NCBI GenBank assembly: GCA_900320505.1
Contig: ONSL01000009.1
Location: forward strand, 1-32,571
Direction of reading: 5' to 3'
Length of the DNA: 32,571 bases
Source: an uncultured Eubacteriales bacterium
Lineage (GTDB): Bacteria > Bacillota_I > Bacilli_A > RF39 > UBA660
Positions within the stretch are counted from its first letter, which is position 1. Every line of letters begins with the position of its first letter. The translations under genes and the position numbers were made by a program. The notes under the pieces were generated by a model. That model saw only the letters and a list, made by a program, of their open reading frames with translations, searched no databases and had not been told where the DNA came from. Below, in pieces: positions 15,567 to 23,309 of this stretch.

Positions 15567-16394
15567 TTATTCTTCAAGTAATTTTTCTAGTTTAACAATC
15601 TTATAATTACGTGACTTAATATAATCGATAGTTGTATTAAGAGAATAAACAGTATTAGGCATCTTTATAATCAGTCCTGGAGTTAAATTTTCTTTAGTAA
15701 GATATAACATATTATTATTTATTATTAGACCAGGAACTATAGTATGAAGCTTATATTTGCTACATATATTTAAAACAGAGTCTCTTTTATAAGGAGAAAA
15801 GCAAAAGCGATTATCTTCATTTTTTATTAAGCTTAAATAATCTAAGCTATTTTTAAAAGTTTCTTCTTCGTATAACCCATCATAATTTAAAAGTTCTATC
15901 TCATTGCCACTATAGATAAGTTTATTTATTAAATTATTATCTATTTCAAGAAGCTTTCCATCTATGAAAAAAGTTGCATTAACATTATTCTTTTTAAGTG
16001 TTTTTAGTATATCTTTAATAGCAAAACTATCAGAAACAGTATATATAAGAGAGACATTTTTCTTATCTTTATTTCCCTTTGTTATATATTTGTCGTAATA
16101 GTTATCTATGCTTATACTAGGCTTTTCTTCATGAAATACATAAAGACTATCATCATATTTACCATATTTATTCATATTGTTAAAAGTTTTCATTACACTA
16201 ACTTTTTTACCACTTTTGCCAGGCATAACTTCGTTAAGAGAAACTTTTGCATTAATACTTTTCTTTTCTTTTAAACTCTTATTTTTAATAATTGTTAAAT
16301 AAAGTGGATTATTTCTAATTAAAATTTCAGAGCATAAATAAGTATAAAAGAAACTAAAAAGTAAAAGAGTGCATGACACAATAACTTTCTTCAT
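15567..16394 (-). CDS. Degenerate polysaccharide deacetylase (NodB-fold) protein, probably inactive
   Basis: 275 residues. An N-terminal membrane anchor or signal (about 4-25) is followed by an extracytoplasmic region with a PGKSGKKVSV segment (58-67) and a DKYITKGNK segment (101-109), then a NodB-like domain (about 113-275). The fold is recognised by VSLIYT and NNVNATFFIDGKLLE (136-150) followed by NLINKLIYSGNEIELLNYDG. In active NodB deacetylases the first strand ends in TFDDGP and the second motif is HTxTH, providing the catalytic Asp and the metal ligands. Here these read YTVSDS (118-123) and ELLNYDG (167-173), so the Asp pair and both His are missing. I infer a cell-wall-associated binding or structural role. 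GGTGAT precedes the ATG at good spacing. I believe relatives with the same N-terminal region occur in other Bacilli, but I have not searched. Confidence 0.78.
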   Translation of the reverse strand: MKKVIVSCTLLLFSFFYTYLCSEILIRNNPLYLTIIKNKSLKEKKSINAKVSLNEVMPGKSGKKVSVMKTFNNMNKYGKYDDSLYVFHEEKPSISIDNYYDKYITKGNKDKKNVSLIYTVSDSFAIKDILKTLKKNNVNATFFIDGKLLEIDNNLINKLIYSGNEIELLNYDGLYEEETFKNSLDYLSLIKNEDNRFCFSPYKRDSVLNICSKYKLHTIVPGLIINNNMLYLTKENLTPGLIIKMPNTVYSLNTTIDYIKSRNYKIVKLEKLLEE

Positions 16395-16450
16395 AAGATT
16401 ATCACCAATAAATTATATGAATAAGGTTTAAAAAATATTAAAAAAATAAA

Positions 16451-16468
16451 AAGAGACCTATGCCTCTT
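16451..16468 (-). terminator. Weak terminator after the 48-residue gene
   Basis: A 5-bp stem, 16451-16455 with 16464-16468, has an 8-nt loop containing the TAG of the small gene (16460-16458). It is followed on the minus strand by a T-rich tract. The short stem makes this tentative. Confidence 0.4.
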
Positions 16469-16604
16469 CCATCTTATCATCTAATTTTTTAACTGCCTTT
16501 TTAACAGCATGCTTACCATTATCTAATATTTCATCATAATTAGAGATTATGTAATATGCTCCAACTCCTGCTAAAGCACATACCATTATTTTCTTAATAT
16601 TCAT
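16458..16604 (-). CDS. 48-residue single-helix membrane peptide
   Basis: 48 codons plus TAG. The peptide starts MNIKKIMVCALAGVGAYYII, an N-terminal membrane helix, followed by a charged helix (SNYDEILDNGKHAVKKAVKK, then LDDKMEEA). It resembles the tiny YtxH-like single-helix proteins of Bacillota, without proof of homology. A GAGGTGA Shine-Dalgarno lies 5 nt before the ATG, which strongly supports translation. It starts 22 nt after the stop of recD2 and is probably the last gene of the mtaB-recD2 unit. Function unknown. Confidence 0.78.
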   Translation of the reverse strand: MNIKKIMVCALAGVGAYYIISNYDEILDNGKHAVKKAVKKLDDKMEEA

Positions 16605-16626
16605 AAATTCACCTCATAAATATTAT

Positions 16627-18807
16627 TTACTGAATTTGAAAGTCTATACCATCTATTAAAAATTCTTTTATTCCAGTTCTTCTATAGCATGCTATATCAT
16701 TATCTATTGCATCTTTTAAAGCATCCATATCTCCTATTATTATAAGATTCTTTTTACATCTAGTTATACCAGTGTATACAAGTTTTCTATAAAGCATTCT
16801 CTTATATGATTTTATAATAGGCATTATTACATAGTCAAATTCACTTCCCTGACTCTTATGTATTGAAATAGCATAAGCTTTCTTAAAATTTGAGAATGTA
16901 TTTGGAGTGTATTTCACTTTTGAATCATCATAGTTAATATATACTTCTTTTTTATCAATCTTTGAAATAATACCAATATCTCCATTAAATACATTTTCAT
17001 CAGGCATATTTGTAAGTTCTATAACCTTATCTCCTTCTTTATATGTTTCACCATTTATAACTATTTCTTTTGATGCTTTTGTATTAAAACTTTTTTCAAG
17101 ATTATAATTTATCATATCAATACCATTTAATCCCTTGTACATTGGAGCGAGAACTTCAAATTTCTTATATGATACATCTTTGTAATTCAATGAAATATCT
17201 GTTATTTTTTTAAGCAGATCATCTTCACTTGAGGCGATAAATGTTAAAGATTTATCTTTATTAAAGATTTCTTTATCAAGTATTCCATCTCTCATATTAC
17301 TTGCAAGTGTGATTATGTTAGATCCCTCACTTTGTCTATATAGCTTTGAAAGGTGTGAAACACTTATCTTTCCACTTGATATTATATCTCCAAGTACGTT
17401 GCCAGCGCCAACAGATGGAAGCTGATTTTCATCTCCTACTAATATAATACTTGTATTTACGCTTAAACCTTTTAAAAGGCTTGAAAAAAGTAATGTATCT
17501 ACCATACTCGCTTCATCAAGTATTACAAGTTTTGCATTTGACTTATGATACTCATTAACCTGAAACGTATTATCATCCTTATTCCATTTTAAGAATCTAT
17601 GTATTGTAGATGCAGGAAAATTACATGCTTCGCTCATTCTTTTAGAAGCTCTTCCAGTTGGAGCGAGCAAAACAACTCTATCTCTTAATTCTTTATAGTC
17701 TATTTTATTAACTTCCTTATATAGTTCAAGTATTCCCTTTTCAATTGTTGTTTTACCAGTGCCAGGACCGCCCGTTATAACAAGCACTCTTTTTAATATT
17801 GCATTCTTTATTGCAAACTCCTGATCTTTATCATAATCTGTTTCCATATAATTTTCTACATATTTTAATGAATCATCAATATTCTTTATTTTTTTATCTT
17901 TTTCATGTTCAAGTATATTTAGTCTATTTACTATATAGCATTCACTATCAAACATTTCTTTTTCATATATTCTGTCTTTATAGATCTCTACCTTATCTTC
18001 ATCTTTTAATTTAGAAAGAGCATTATTAAGCATATCTTCTGTTACACTGATAGAAAGTACTTTAGGCATATATTTTAATATATCTTCCATATAAAAATAC
18101 GTATGTCCATAATTATCACTCAAAGTTCTCATTATATAAATAATACTACTTGAAAGTCTATTTATATCATCTTTTTCTATTCCACTATTAAGTGCAAGGT
18201 AATCTACTCTTTTGAAACTAAATTTAGGATTATCAAGTATTTTATATATGCTACCTTCTATAACATTATCTGTATTTTCTTTATACATACTATATATTAG
18301 TGTTGCTTCTTTAACATTAAATCCAATGTCCTCTAATTTTATAATTGACTTATAACTGCTTTCATATTCCATAAGTGTATCATGAAGAGTACTTACATCT
18401 TTTGAAGTTATTCCTTTTATAAGAATTAAATTATTAGGAGAATTAAGTATCATATCAAGAGTCTTATCACCTAATGTACTAACAATTTTTTCTGCTTTAG
18501 CTTCTCCAATTCCTTTAAATATATTGCTTGATAAAAAACTTACCATACTATCTTTATCTTCTGGCAATACACGTTCTATATTTGTAACATTAAATTCCTT
18601 ACCATACTTTGGATCTTCAATTATATTGCCAAACAATATATAAGTATCTACTTCATTAAGAGGAGGGGTATATCCTTTAAATGTAATTGTTTTATTAACT
18701 AAGTAATTATAACTATCTGATGCTTCATCTACTTTAAAAAGTCCAATTGCAAAGTTATCTCTTCTAAAGAACTCTTTCTTTAATTTTCCTTTAATATAAT
18801 CATTCAC
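16627..18807 (-). CDS. recD2: RecD2-type ATP-dependent DNA helicase
   Basis: 726 residues from the chosen start, the family's usual size. RecD2 (YrrC in Bacillus) is a 5'-3' helicase that works without RecBC in DNA repair and fork maintenance. An N-terminal OB-like region is followed by helix-hairpin-helix repeats (about 85-215). The SF1B helicase core has Walker A GGPGTGKTT (about 346-354), LDEASMVD (Walker B), GDENQLPSVGAGN and the C-terminal SIHKSQGSEFDYVI motif. GTG 18807 is preceded by AGGTGAT with 4-nt spacing. ATG 18813 is also in frame, but the Shine-Dalgarno would overlap it; GTG 18816 is a third option. The start lies inside the end of mtaB, so translation is probably coupled. Confidence 0.95.
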   Translation of the reverse strand: MNDYIKGKLKKEFFRRDNFAIGLFKVDEASDSYNYLVNKTITFKGYTPPLNEVDTYILFGNIIEDPKYGKEFNVTNIERVLPEDKDSMVSFLSSNIFKGIGEAKAEKIVSTLGDKTLDMILNSPNNLILIKGITSKDVSTLHDTLMEYESSYKSIIKLEDIGFNVKEATLIYSMYKENTDNVIEGSIYKILDNPKFSFKRVDYLALNSGIEKDDINRLSSSIIYIMRTLSDNYGHTYFYMEDILKYMPKVLSISVTEDMLNNALSKLKDEDKVEIYKDRIYEKEMFDSECYIVNRLNILEHEKDKKIKNIDDSLKYVENYMETDYDKDQEFAIKNAILKRVLVITGGPGTGKTTIEKGILELYKEVNKIDYKELRDRVVLLAPTGRASKRMSEACNFPASTIHRFLKWNKDDNTFQVNEYHKSNAKLVILDEASMVDTLLFSSLLKGLSVNTSIILVGDENQLPSVGAGNVLGDIISSGKISVSHLSKLYRQSEGSNIITLASNMRDGILDKEIFNKDKSLTFIASSEDDLLKKITDISLNYKDVSYKKFEVLAPMYKGLNGIDMINYNLEKSFNTKASKEIVINGETYKEGDKVIELTNMPDENVFNGDIGIISKIDKKEVYINYDDSKVKYTPNTFSNFKKAYAISIHKSQGSEFDYVIMPIIKSYKRMLYRKLVYTGITRCKKNLIIIGDMDALKDAIDNDIACYRRTGIKEFLIDGIDFQIQ

Positions 18808-20083
18808 AAACATCACCTATTACATATGGATAATCAATTGATGTAATCTTTACATTATACATTTCATTATGATTAAGTTCTTTATTTATCTTAACATGTA
18901 AATAATTGCCAGTATGTCCGTAAGAGACCCCATCATCTACATTTTCAATTAATACTTCTAAAGTTTTTCCTACAAATTTTCTAAAGTAATTAATTTCTAA
19001 TTTTTTTGACACTAAAAGCATTCTTTTGGCTCTTTCTTTCTTTATATTACCTGGAATATGTCCTGGAAGATCCATTGATTTTGTACCTTTTCTTTCACTA
19101 TATGGAAATACATGAATTTTAGCAAAATTTATTTTTTTTACTTCTTCTATTGATTTTTCAAATAATTCGTCTGTCTCACCTGGAAATCCTACTATTAAAT
19201 CTGTTGTTATTGCAATATCTTTTCTTATCGCTCTAATCTCTTTTATTTTATCTTCATAAAATTTTAAATCATACTTTCTTTTCATAAGTTTTAAAACTTC
19301 ATCTGTTCCAGCTTGAAGTGGTATATGAAGATGGTTGACAATCTTTTTATTATTCTTTATAACATCTAAAACATCGTCTGTAAGCTCTACCGGATCAATT
19401 GATGATATTCTAATTCTGTCAAGTTTGTCTATTTTGCAGAGTGCTTTTAAAAGATCTGCAAATGTTTCCTCTTCTCCCAAATCTCTTCCATATGCTCCTG
19501 TATGTATTCCAGTAAGAACAATTTCTTTATATCCATTATTTGCAAGTTCTTCTGCTTCTCTTAATACAGAATAAAAAGGTTTTGATGATACTTTTCCTCT
19601 AACGTATGGAATAATACAGTAAGTGCAAAAGTTGTCACATCCATCTTCTATCTTAATAAATGCACGCGTTCTACCAGGAAACTTTGAAAGAGACATATCT
19701 TCAAAATTTTCTGGAGCATCACTATATAGATCAATAATCTTTTTCTTTGTTTTAATATATTTTTCTATTAAATCTGGAATCTTTTTCTTATCTCTATTTC
19801 CAACTGCAATATCTATGCCATCAATTAGTCCGTCTTTATTGGCTTCAATAAAACAACCCATTACAACAATTAGTGCATTTGGATTTTCTCTAATCGCCCT
19901 TCTTATTACTTTACCAGATTTAGTATCTGCAGTACTAGTTACTGTACATGTGTTTATTATATATATATCACATTTAGAATCAAAGTCTTTTATTTCATAT
20001 CCTCTTTTCTTTAATTCTTCTTTTAGATATTCTATCTCATACATATTAACTTTACATCCAAGTGAAGTAAGTCCAACGGTCAT
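18800..20083 (-). CDS. mtaB: tRNA t6A37 methylthiotransferase MtaB
   Basis: 427 residues from ATG 20083. MtaB is a radical-SAM enzyme that converts t6A37 of ANN-decoding tRNAs to ms2t6A. The N-terminal UPF0004 domain carries the second Fe-S cluster ligands C10 (SLGCKVN), C46 (NTCTVT) and C77 (MGCF). The radical-SAM core has C149-x3-C153-x2-C156 in DGCDNFCTYCIIP, with the usual HIPLQAGTDEVLKLMKRKY segment later. A TRAM domain ends the protein (about 365-427). ATG 20083 has GGAGATGAT upstream. A GTG six codons earlier is less well supported. TATAAT lies at 20114-20109. The gene ends in TGA and overlaps recD2. Confidence 0.96.
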   Translation of the reverse strand: MTVGLTSLGCKVNMYEIEYLKEELKKRGYEIKDFDSKCDIYIINTCTVTSTADTKSGKVIRRAIRENPNALIVVMGCFIEANKDGLIDGIDIAVGNRDKKKIPDLIEKYIKTKKKIIDLYSDAPENFEDMSLSKFPGRTRAFIKIEDGCDNFCTYCIIPYVRGKVSSKPFYSVLREAEELANNGYKEIVLTGIHTGAYGRDLGEEETFADLLKALCKIDKLDRIRISSIDPVELTDDVLDVIKNNKKIVNHLHIPLQAGTDEVLKLMKRKYDLKFYEDKIKEIRAIRKDIAITTDLIVGFPGETDELFEKSIEEVKKINFAKIHVFPYSERKGTKSMDLPGHIPGNIKKERAKRMLLVSKKLEINYFRKFVGKTLEVLIENVDDGVSYGHTGNYLHVKINKELNHNEMYNVKITSIDYPYVIGDVCE

Positions 20084-20117
20084 AGTATCATCTCCAGTCA
20101 CTAACTCATTATAACAT

Positions 20118-20147
20118 AAAAAAAGAAACTAATTAAGTTTCTTTTTT
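20118..20147 (-). terminator. Rho-independent terminator containing a TAG stop
   Basis: A 12- to 13-bp stem, 20118-20130 with 20136-20147, has a 5-nt loop and T-rich flanks. The TAG of the acidic membrane-anchored protein (20131-20129) lies at the stem-loop border. The mtaB promoter -10 (20114-20109) follows within 4 nt. Confidence 0.85.
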
Positions 20148-21181
20148 AACTCTTTTAAAGTTCCCATAAATTCATTTGTTTTTCTTATTTCTTCATCAAG
20201 TTTTTCATAGTTAGCGGTATTTTCAAGTTCAAGTTCATTTACAGTCTTTTCTTTTCTAATTATTCCAAATACTGGACTTATAACTGGACTCCTTTTAAAC
20301 TTTCTTTCTGATGCAATTTCAGGTCTTTTAGATGCAGGTGTTATACTTGAGTTCATTTCTTCTTTTACTTTTTCATTAATTTCTTCTTTTTCAATCTTTT
20401 CATTATTTGCAGCATTTCTTCTTAATTCTAACTCTTCAATAGTTATTGGTTCATTTCCTTCATCCTGATATGATGCTTCATATTTATCATTTTCATCATA
20501 TGACTCTTCTGCTTTCTTCATTAATTCGTCAATACTAATAATGGCAGTATCTTCTTGCATCTTTTCAAATTCAGTAAGTGGAATGTTTTTGTCTTCACCG
20601 TCTTCCTCTTCAAGCTTTGTTATTGTATCTTCAAGCTCTTTTATTGCGTCCTCTTTCTTTGGTTCAATAGTTTCAGCATAAACAATATTTCCTTTATTCT
20701 CTTCTACAGGCTCTTTTCTTATTTCACTTACATTAGCTTTTATATCTTGTTTTTCTTCTTTTACATCATTTACTACTTCTTTTTGTCCTGCTTCTTTAGA
20801 AACAACTGGTATAACAGGTATATCTGGTATATCAAGAACTTCTATTTCATCTTCCTTAACTGTATTAGTAGAAGGAGTGATAGCACTTACTTCTTTTGCA
20901 GGAAGGGCATCTTCCTTTTTCTCTTCTTTTACTACTTCCTTTTCTTCCTTTACTATTTGTGCAGGAATAGGTTTTTCAACAGATTCCTTAGCTTCTTCCT
21001 TTTCTAATTCTTTATTTAAATCCAAAACTAAATTATTAAGTTCTGCTGTATTTTTCTTCATAAGTCTATTATGACTAAACTTTTTAACAAAGTAAATAAT
21101 GGCATATACTGCAAATCCTGCTGCAATAACTAAATATACTGTAATTGCTTCCTTACTTATTAAAAAATCTACTAGGTTCAT
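20129..21181 (-). CDS. Membrane-anchored acidic, low-complexity protein, unknown function
   Basis: 350 residues. One N-terminal membrane helix (about 12-33) follows a short outside segment. A basic stretch KKFSHNRLMKK then places the rest in the cytoplasm. The body (about 45-300) is a Glu/Lys/Asp/Pro-rich, probably disordered tether with helical patches. Near the end is a compact, Pro/aromatic motif, RSPVISPVFGII, then a helical tail (about 315-350) ending in LKKKLN. A single-pass anchor, long acidic linker and short C-terminal motif resemble the architecture of divisome or cell-shape tethers such as ZipA, but there is no sequence homology that I can see, so this is only an analogy. An AAGGTG RBS and TATAAT boxes lie upstream. 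Monocistronic. Confidence 0.75.
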   Translation of the reverse strand: MNLVDFLISKEAITVYLVIAAGFAVYAIIYFVKKFSHNRLMKKNTAELNNLVLDLNKELEKEEAKESVEKPIPAQIVKEEKEVVKEEKKEDALPAKEVSAITPSTNTVKEDEIEVLDIPDIPVIPVVSKEAGQKEVVNDVKEEKQDIKANVSEIRKEPVEENKGNIVYAETIEPKKEDAIKELEDTITKLEEEDGEDKNIPLTEFEKMQEDTAIISIDELMKKAEESYDENDKYEASYQDEGNEPITIEELELRRNAANNEKIEKEEINEKVKEEMNSSITPASKRPEIASERKFKRSPVISPVFGIIRKEKTVNELELENTANYEKLDEEIRKTNEFMGTLKELKKKLN

Positions 21182-21278
21182 ATATCTTCACACCTTCTTA
21201 TTAATTAAAACAATTTTATCATAATTATATTAAGATGTTAACCCCAAATTTTATTCAAATTCTTAATTTTCTTCTTAA

Positions 21279-21297
21279 AGCCTTATAAATAAAGGCT
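21279..21297. repeat. Short hairpin in the divergent intergenic region
   Basis: AGCCTT (21279-21284) and AAGGCT (21292-21297) form a 6-bp stem with a 7-nt loop, flanked by an A-run on the plus side. It sits between two divergent genes, so it is not an obvious terminator. It could be an operator or part of an mRNA leader. I see only weak promoter boxes elsewhere in this 176-nt gap (TATACT at 21330-21335 for the plus gene). Confidence 0.35.
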
Positions 21298-21357
21298 AAA
21301 AAAAATATGTAAAATTTTGTCTAAAATATTATACTTTGTTTCATCATATATTTTGTT

Positions 21358-22632
21358 ATGGTTAAAAATAAATTCTTAAAATATAGTTTTTTTCTAGTTA
21401 TTTTATCAAGTATTAGCAAGATACTTGCTTTATTTATTAAGATAGTAGAAGCTCGAAGTCTTAATTTTGATATTATAAGTCTTATATCACTTCTCTTTCC
21501 TACTTTTAATATTTTAGTTACTATATCACTTTTTGGCACACCTCTTGCAACACAAATACTTACTTCTAAATGCAAATTTAAAGAAGAAGATACATTATTT
21601 ACAAATATAGTTTTATCTGTTTTTATAAGCTTTATATTAAGTGTTATCGTATTAATTATCTCTAAACCATATATTTATTTTGTTCTAAAAGAAAAAAGCT
21701 TGTTAAAGACATTTTTATCACTTATTTTTATTCTGCCATTTTCTAGTATAAGTGCTAATATTAGAGGATACCTTAATGGTAAATCAAAATACCTTGTTAC
21801 ATCTATTTCAAGTATTTTAGAATATATTATAAAGCTTTTTATTACATTTTTCTTATTTAAACATCTTAATAATTTAGATAAAAATATAAGTGTTCTTATA
21901 GTATTTTTATTAAATGTAGTGTATGAGACATCTTCTATATTATTTATGTGCTTATTTATAGATAAGAAAAAAGGACTCTTTAATAAGAAAATTATAAAAT
22001 GTGAAAAAGAAATTACTCTTTCTTTTACTTTGAAAGAACTTGTTAATTCATTTATGTTATTTATCGAACCTATTTTAATTACAAATTTATATTCTAAGGA
22101 AGTATTAAAGAAATATCTATATATGATTAATTATAATACCCCACTTCTTCTTGCTCCTACTTTTATTGTTCAATCTTTATCATCTTTATTAATTACCTCT
22201 ATTTCAAAAGCTAAAGATAATAGATGTATAAAGAAAATTACAAGTAAACTAATAATATTTATAACATTATTTTCATTTATATATCTTATTATATTAAGCA
22301 AAAATGATGTTAAAATAACTTATTTAATATTTAAGGTAAAAGGTCCAAGCTACATAAAAGAGTTCCCATTTACCTTTCTTCTTTTATATACAGAATGTAT
22401 ATTTACTATTATATTTGATGCTATAGGAAAAACTAAAATAAATTTATTTTTATCTTTAATATCTTGCTTTATTAGAAGCTTTTCCCTTATTACATTATCA
22501 CTTTTAAATATTGGAATTAAAGCATATATATACTCTCTTAATATAAATATTATTATTACATTTATAATTGAAATTTATTTTTTAAAAAGAAGTCTTTTTT
22601 CACAAAAAGTACATAATAATATGTTAAAATGA
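21358..22632 (+). CDS. MOP-superfamily flippase (SpoVB/MurJ/polysaccharide exporter-like)
   Basis: 424 residues with about 12 membrane helices. The opening, with SSISKILALFIKIVEARSL then FGTPLATQI, matches the first helices of SpoVB/PST-type members of the MOP superfamily. These move lipid-linked sugars such as lipid II or polysaccharide units across the membrane. It is shorter than typical SpoVB/MurJ proteins (about 510-530). Lipid II, teichoic or capsular substrates cannot be told apart from sequence alone. The ATG lacks a Shine-Dalgarno and has a short leader, but family alignment leaves no room for a much later start. It is the first gene of a three-gene operon with a response regulator and histidine kinase; its TGA is 14 nt before the regulator's ATG. 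Confidence 0.8.
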   Translation: MVKNKFLKYSFFLVILSSISKILALFIKIVEARSLNFDIISLISLLFPTFNILVTISLFGTPLATQILTSKCKFKEEDTLFTNIVLSVFISFILSVIVLIISKPYIYFVLKEKSLLKTFLSLIFILPFSSISANIRGYLNGKSKYLVTSISSILEYIIKLFITFFLFKHLNNLDKNISVLIVFLLNVVYETSSILFMCLFIDKKKGLFNKKIIKCEKEITLSFTLKELVNSFMLFIEPILITNLYSKEVLKKYLYMINYNTPLLLAPTFIVQSLSSLLITSISKAKDNRCIKKITSKLIIFITLFSFIYLIILSKNDVKITYLIFKVKGPSYIKEFPFTFLLLYTECIFTIIFDAIGKTKINLFLSLISCFIRSFSLITLSLLNIGIKAYIYSLNINIIITFIIEIYFLKRSLFSQKVHNNMLK

Positions 22633-22646
22633 ATTCAGGTGATGCT

Positions 22647-23309
22647 ATGAAAGTATTAATTGTTGATGATGAAAAAGGAATTATTGATGTTATAAAAGAA
22701 TACTGTGAAAATGAGGGAATGCATACAGAATATGCATTAAATGGTGAAGATGCACTTAAAAAGCTTAATGAAAATATATATGACGTCATGATACTTGATG
22801 TAATGATGCCTGTTATGGATGGTTTTACAATGCTTAAAAAGCTTGATAGTGATAAGAAAGTACCAACTATTGTTCTTTCAGCTAGATCTGAAGAATATGA
22901 TAAGCTCGAGGGTTTTAATCTTGGAATAGATGACTATGTTACAAAGCCATTCTCTCCTAAAGAGTTAATGGCAAGAATAAAAGCTGTTACAAATCGTCAT
23001 ATAGATACTAGAGATTCTTATAAATATGGAGATCTTGATATAAACTTTAGAGCAAGAACTATAAAAATTGATGGTAAAAAAATAAATGTTACACCAAAAG
23101 AATTTGAAATACTTGAATATTTAATTAAAAATAAAGGAGATGCAATATCAAGGGAGCAGCTTCTATCTACTATATGGGGATATGATTTCTTTGGTGATGA
23201 TAGAACTGTTGATACACATATAAAGATGCTTAGAAATAGTTTAGGTAAATATAGAGATCTAATTGAGACAGTTAGAGGATTGGGGTATAAATTCAATGAT
23301 GAAAATTAA
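22647..23309 (+). CDS. OmpR/PhoB-family response regulator
   Basis: 220 residues from ATG 22647, which has AGGTGAT just upstream. An in-frame ATG at 22629 overlaps the flippase stop and is less likely. The receiver domain has D7/D8, phospho-acceptor D51 (MILD), S78 and K100. The C-terminal winged helix (about 125-218) has the recognition-helix region RTVDTHIKMLRNSLGK and the closing TVRGLGYKF wing. It binds DNA when phosphorylated by its partner kinase, whose gene overlaps its 3' end by 14 nt. The targets are unknown; the flippase operon itself or cell-envelope genes are reasonable guesses from context. Confidence 0.95.
   Translation: MKVLIVDDEKGIIDVIKEYCENEGMHTEYALNGEDALKKLNENIYDVMILDVMMPVMDGFTMLKKLDSDKKVPTIVLSARSEEYDKLEGFNLGIDDYVTKPFSPKELMARIKAVTNRHIDTRDSYKYGDLDINFRARTIKIDGKKINVTPKEFEILEYLIKNKGDAISREQLLSTIWGYDFFGDDRTVDTHIKMLRNSLGKYRDLIETVRGLGYKFNDEN

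Noticed and set aside
15567-16394. Active peptidoglycan N-deacetylase
   Set aside because: The Asp pair and both His of the metal site are missing.
20555-21074. Plus-strand frames rich in Phe/Tyr opposite the acidic membrane-anchored protein
   Set aside because: The same compositional effect, antisense to Glu/Lys codons; no start signals.
21279-21297. Terminator for either divergent gene
   Set aside because: Both genes run away from it and there is no T run after the stem on either strand, so it is listed only as a short hairpin.
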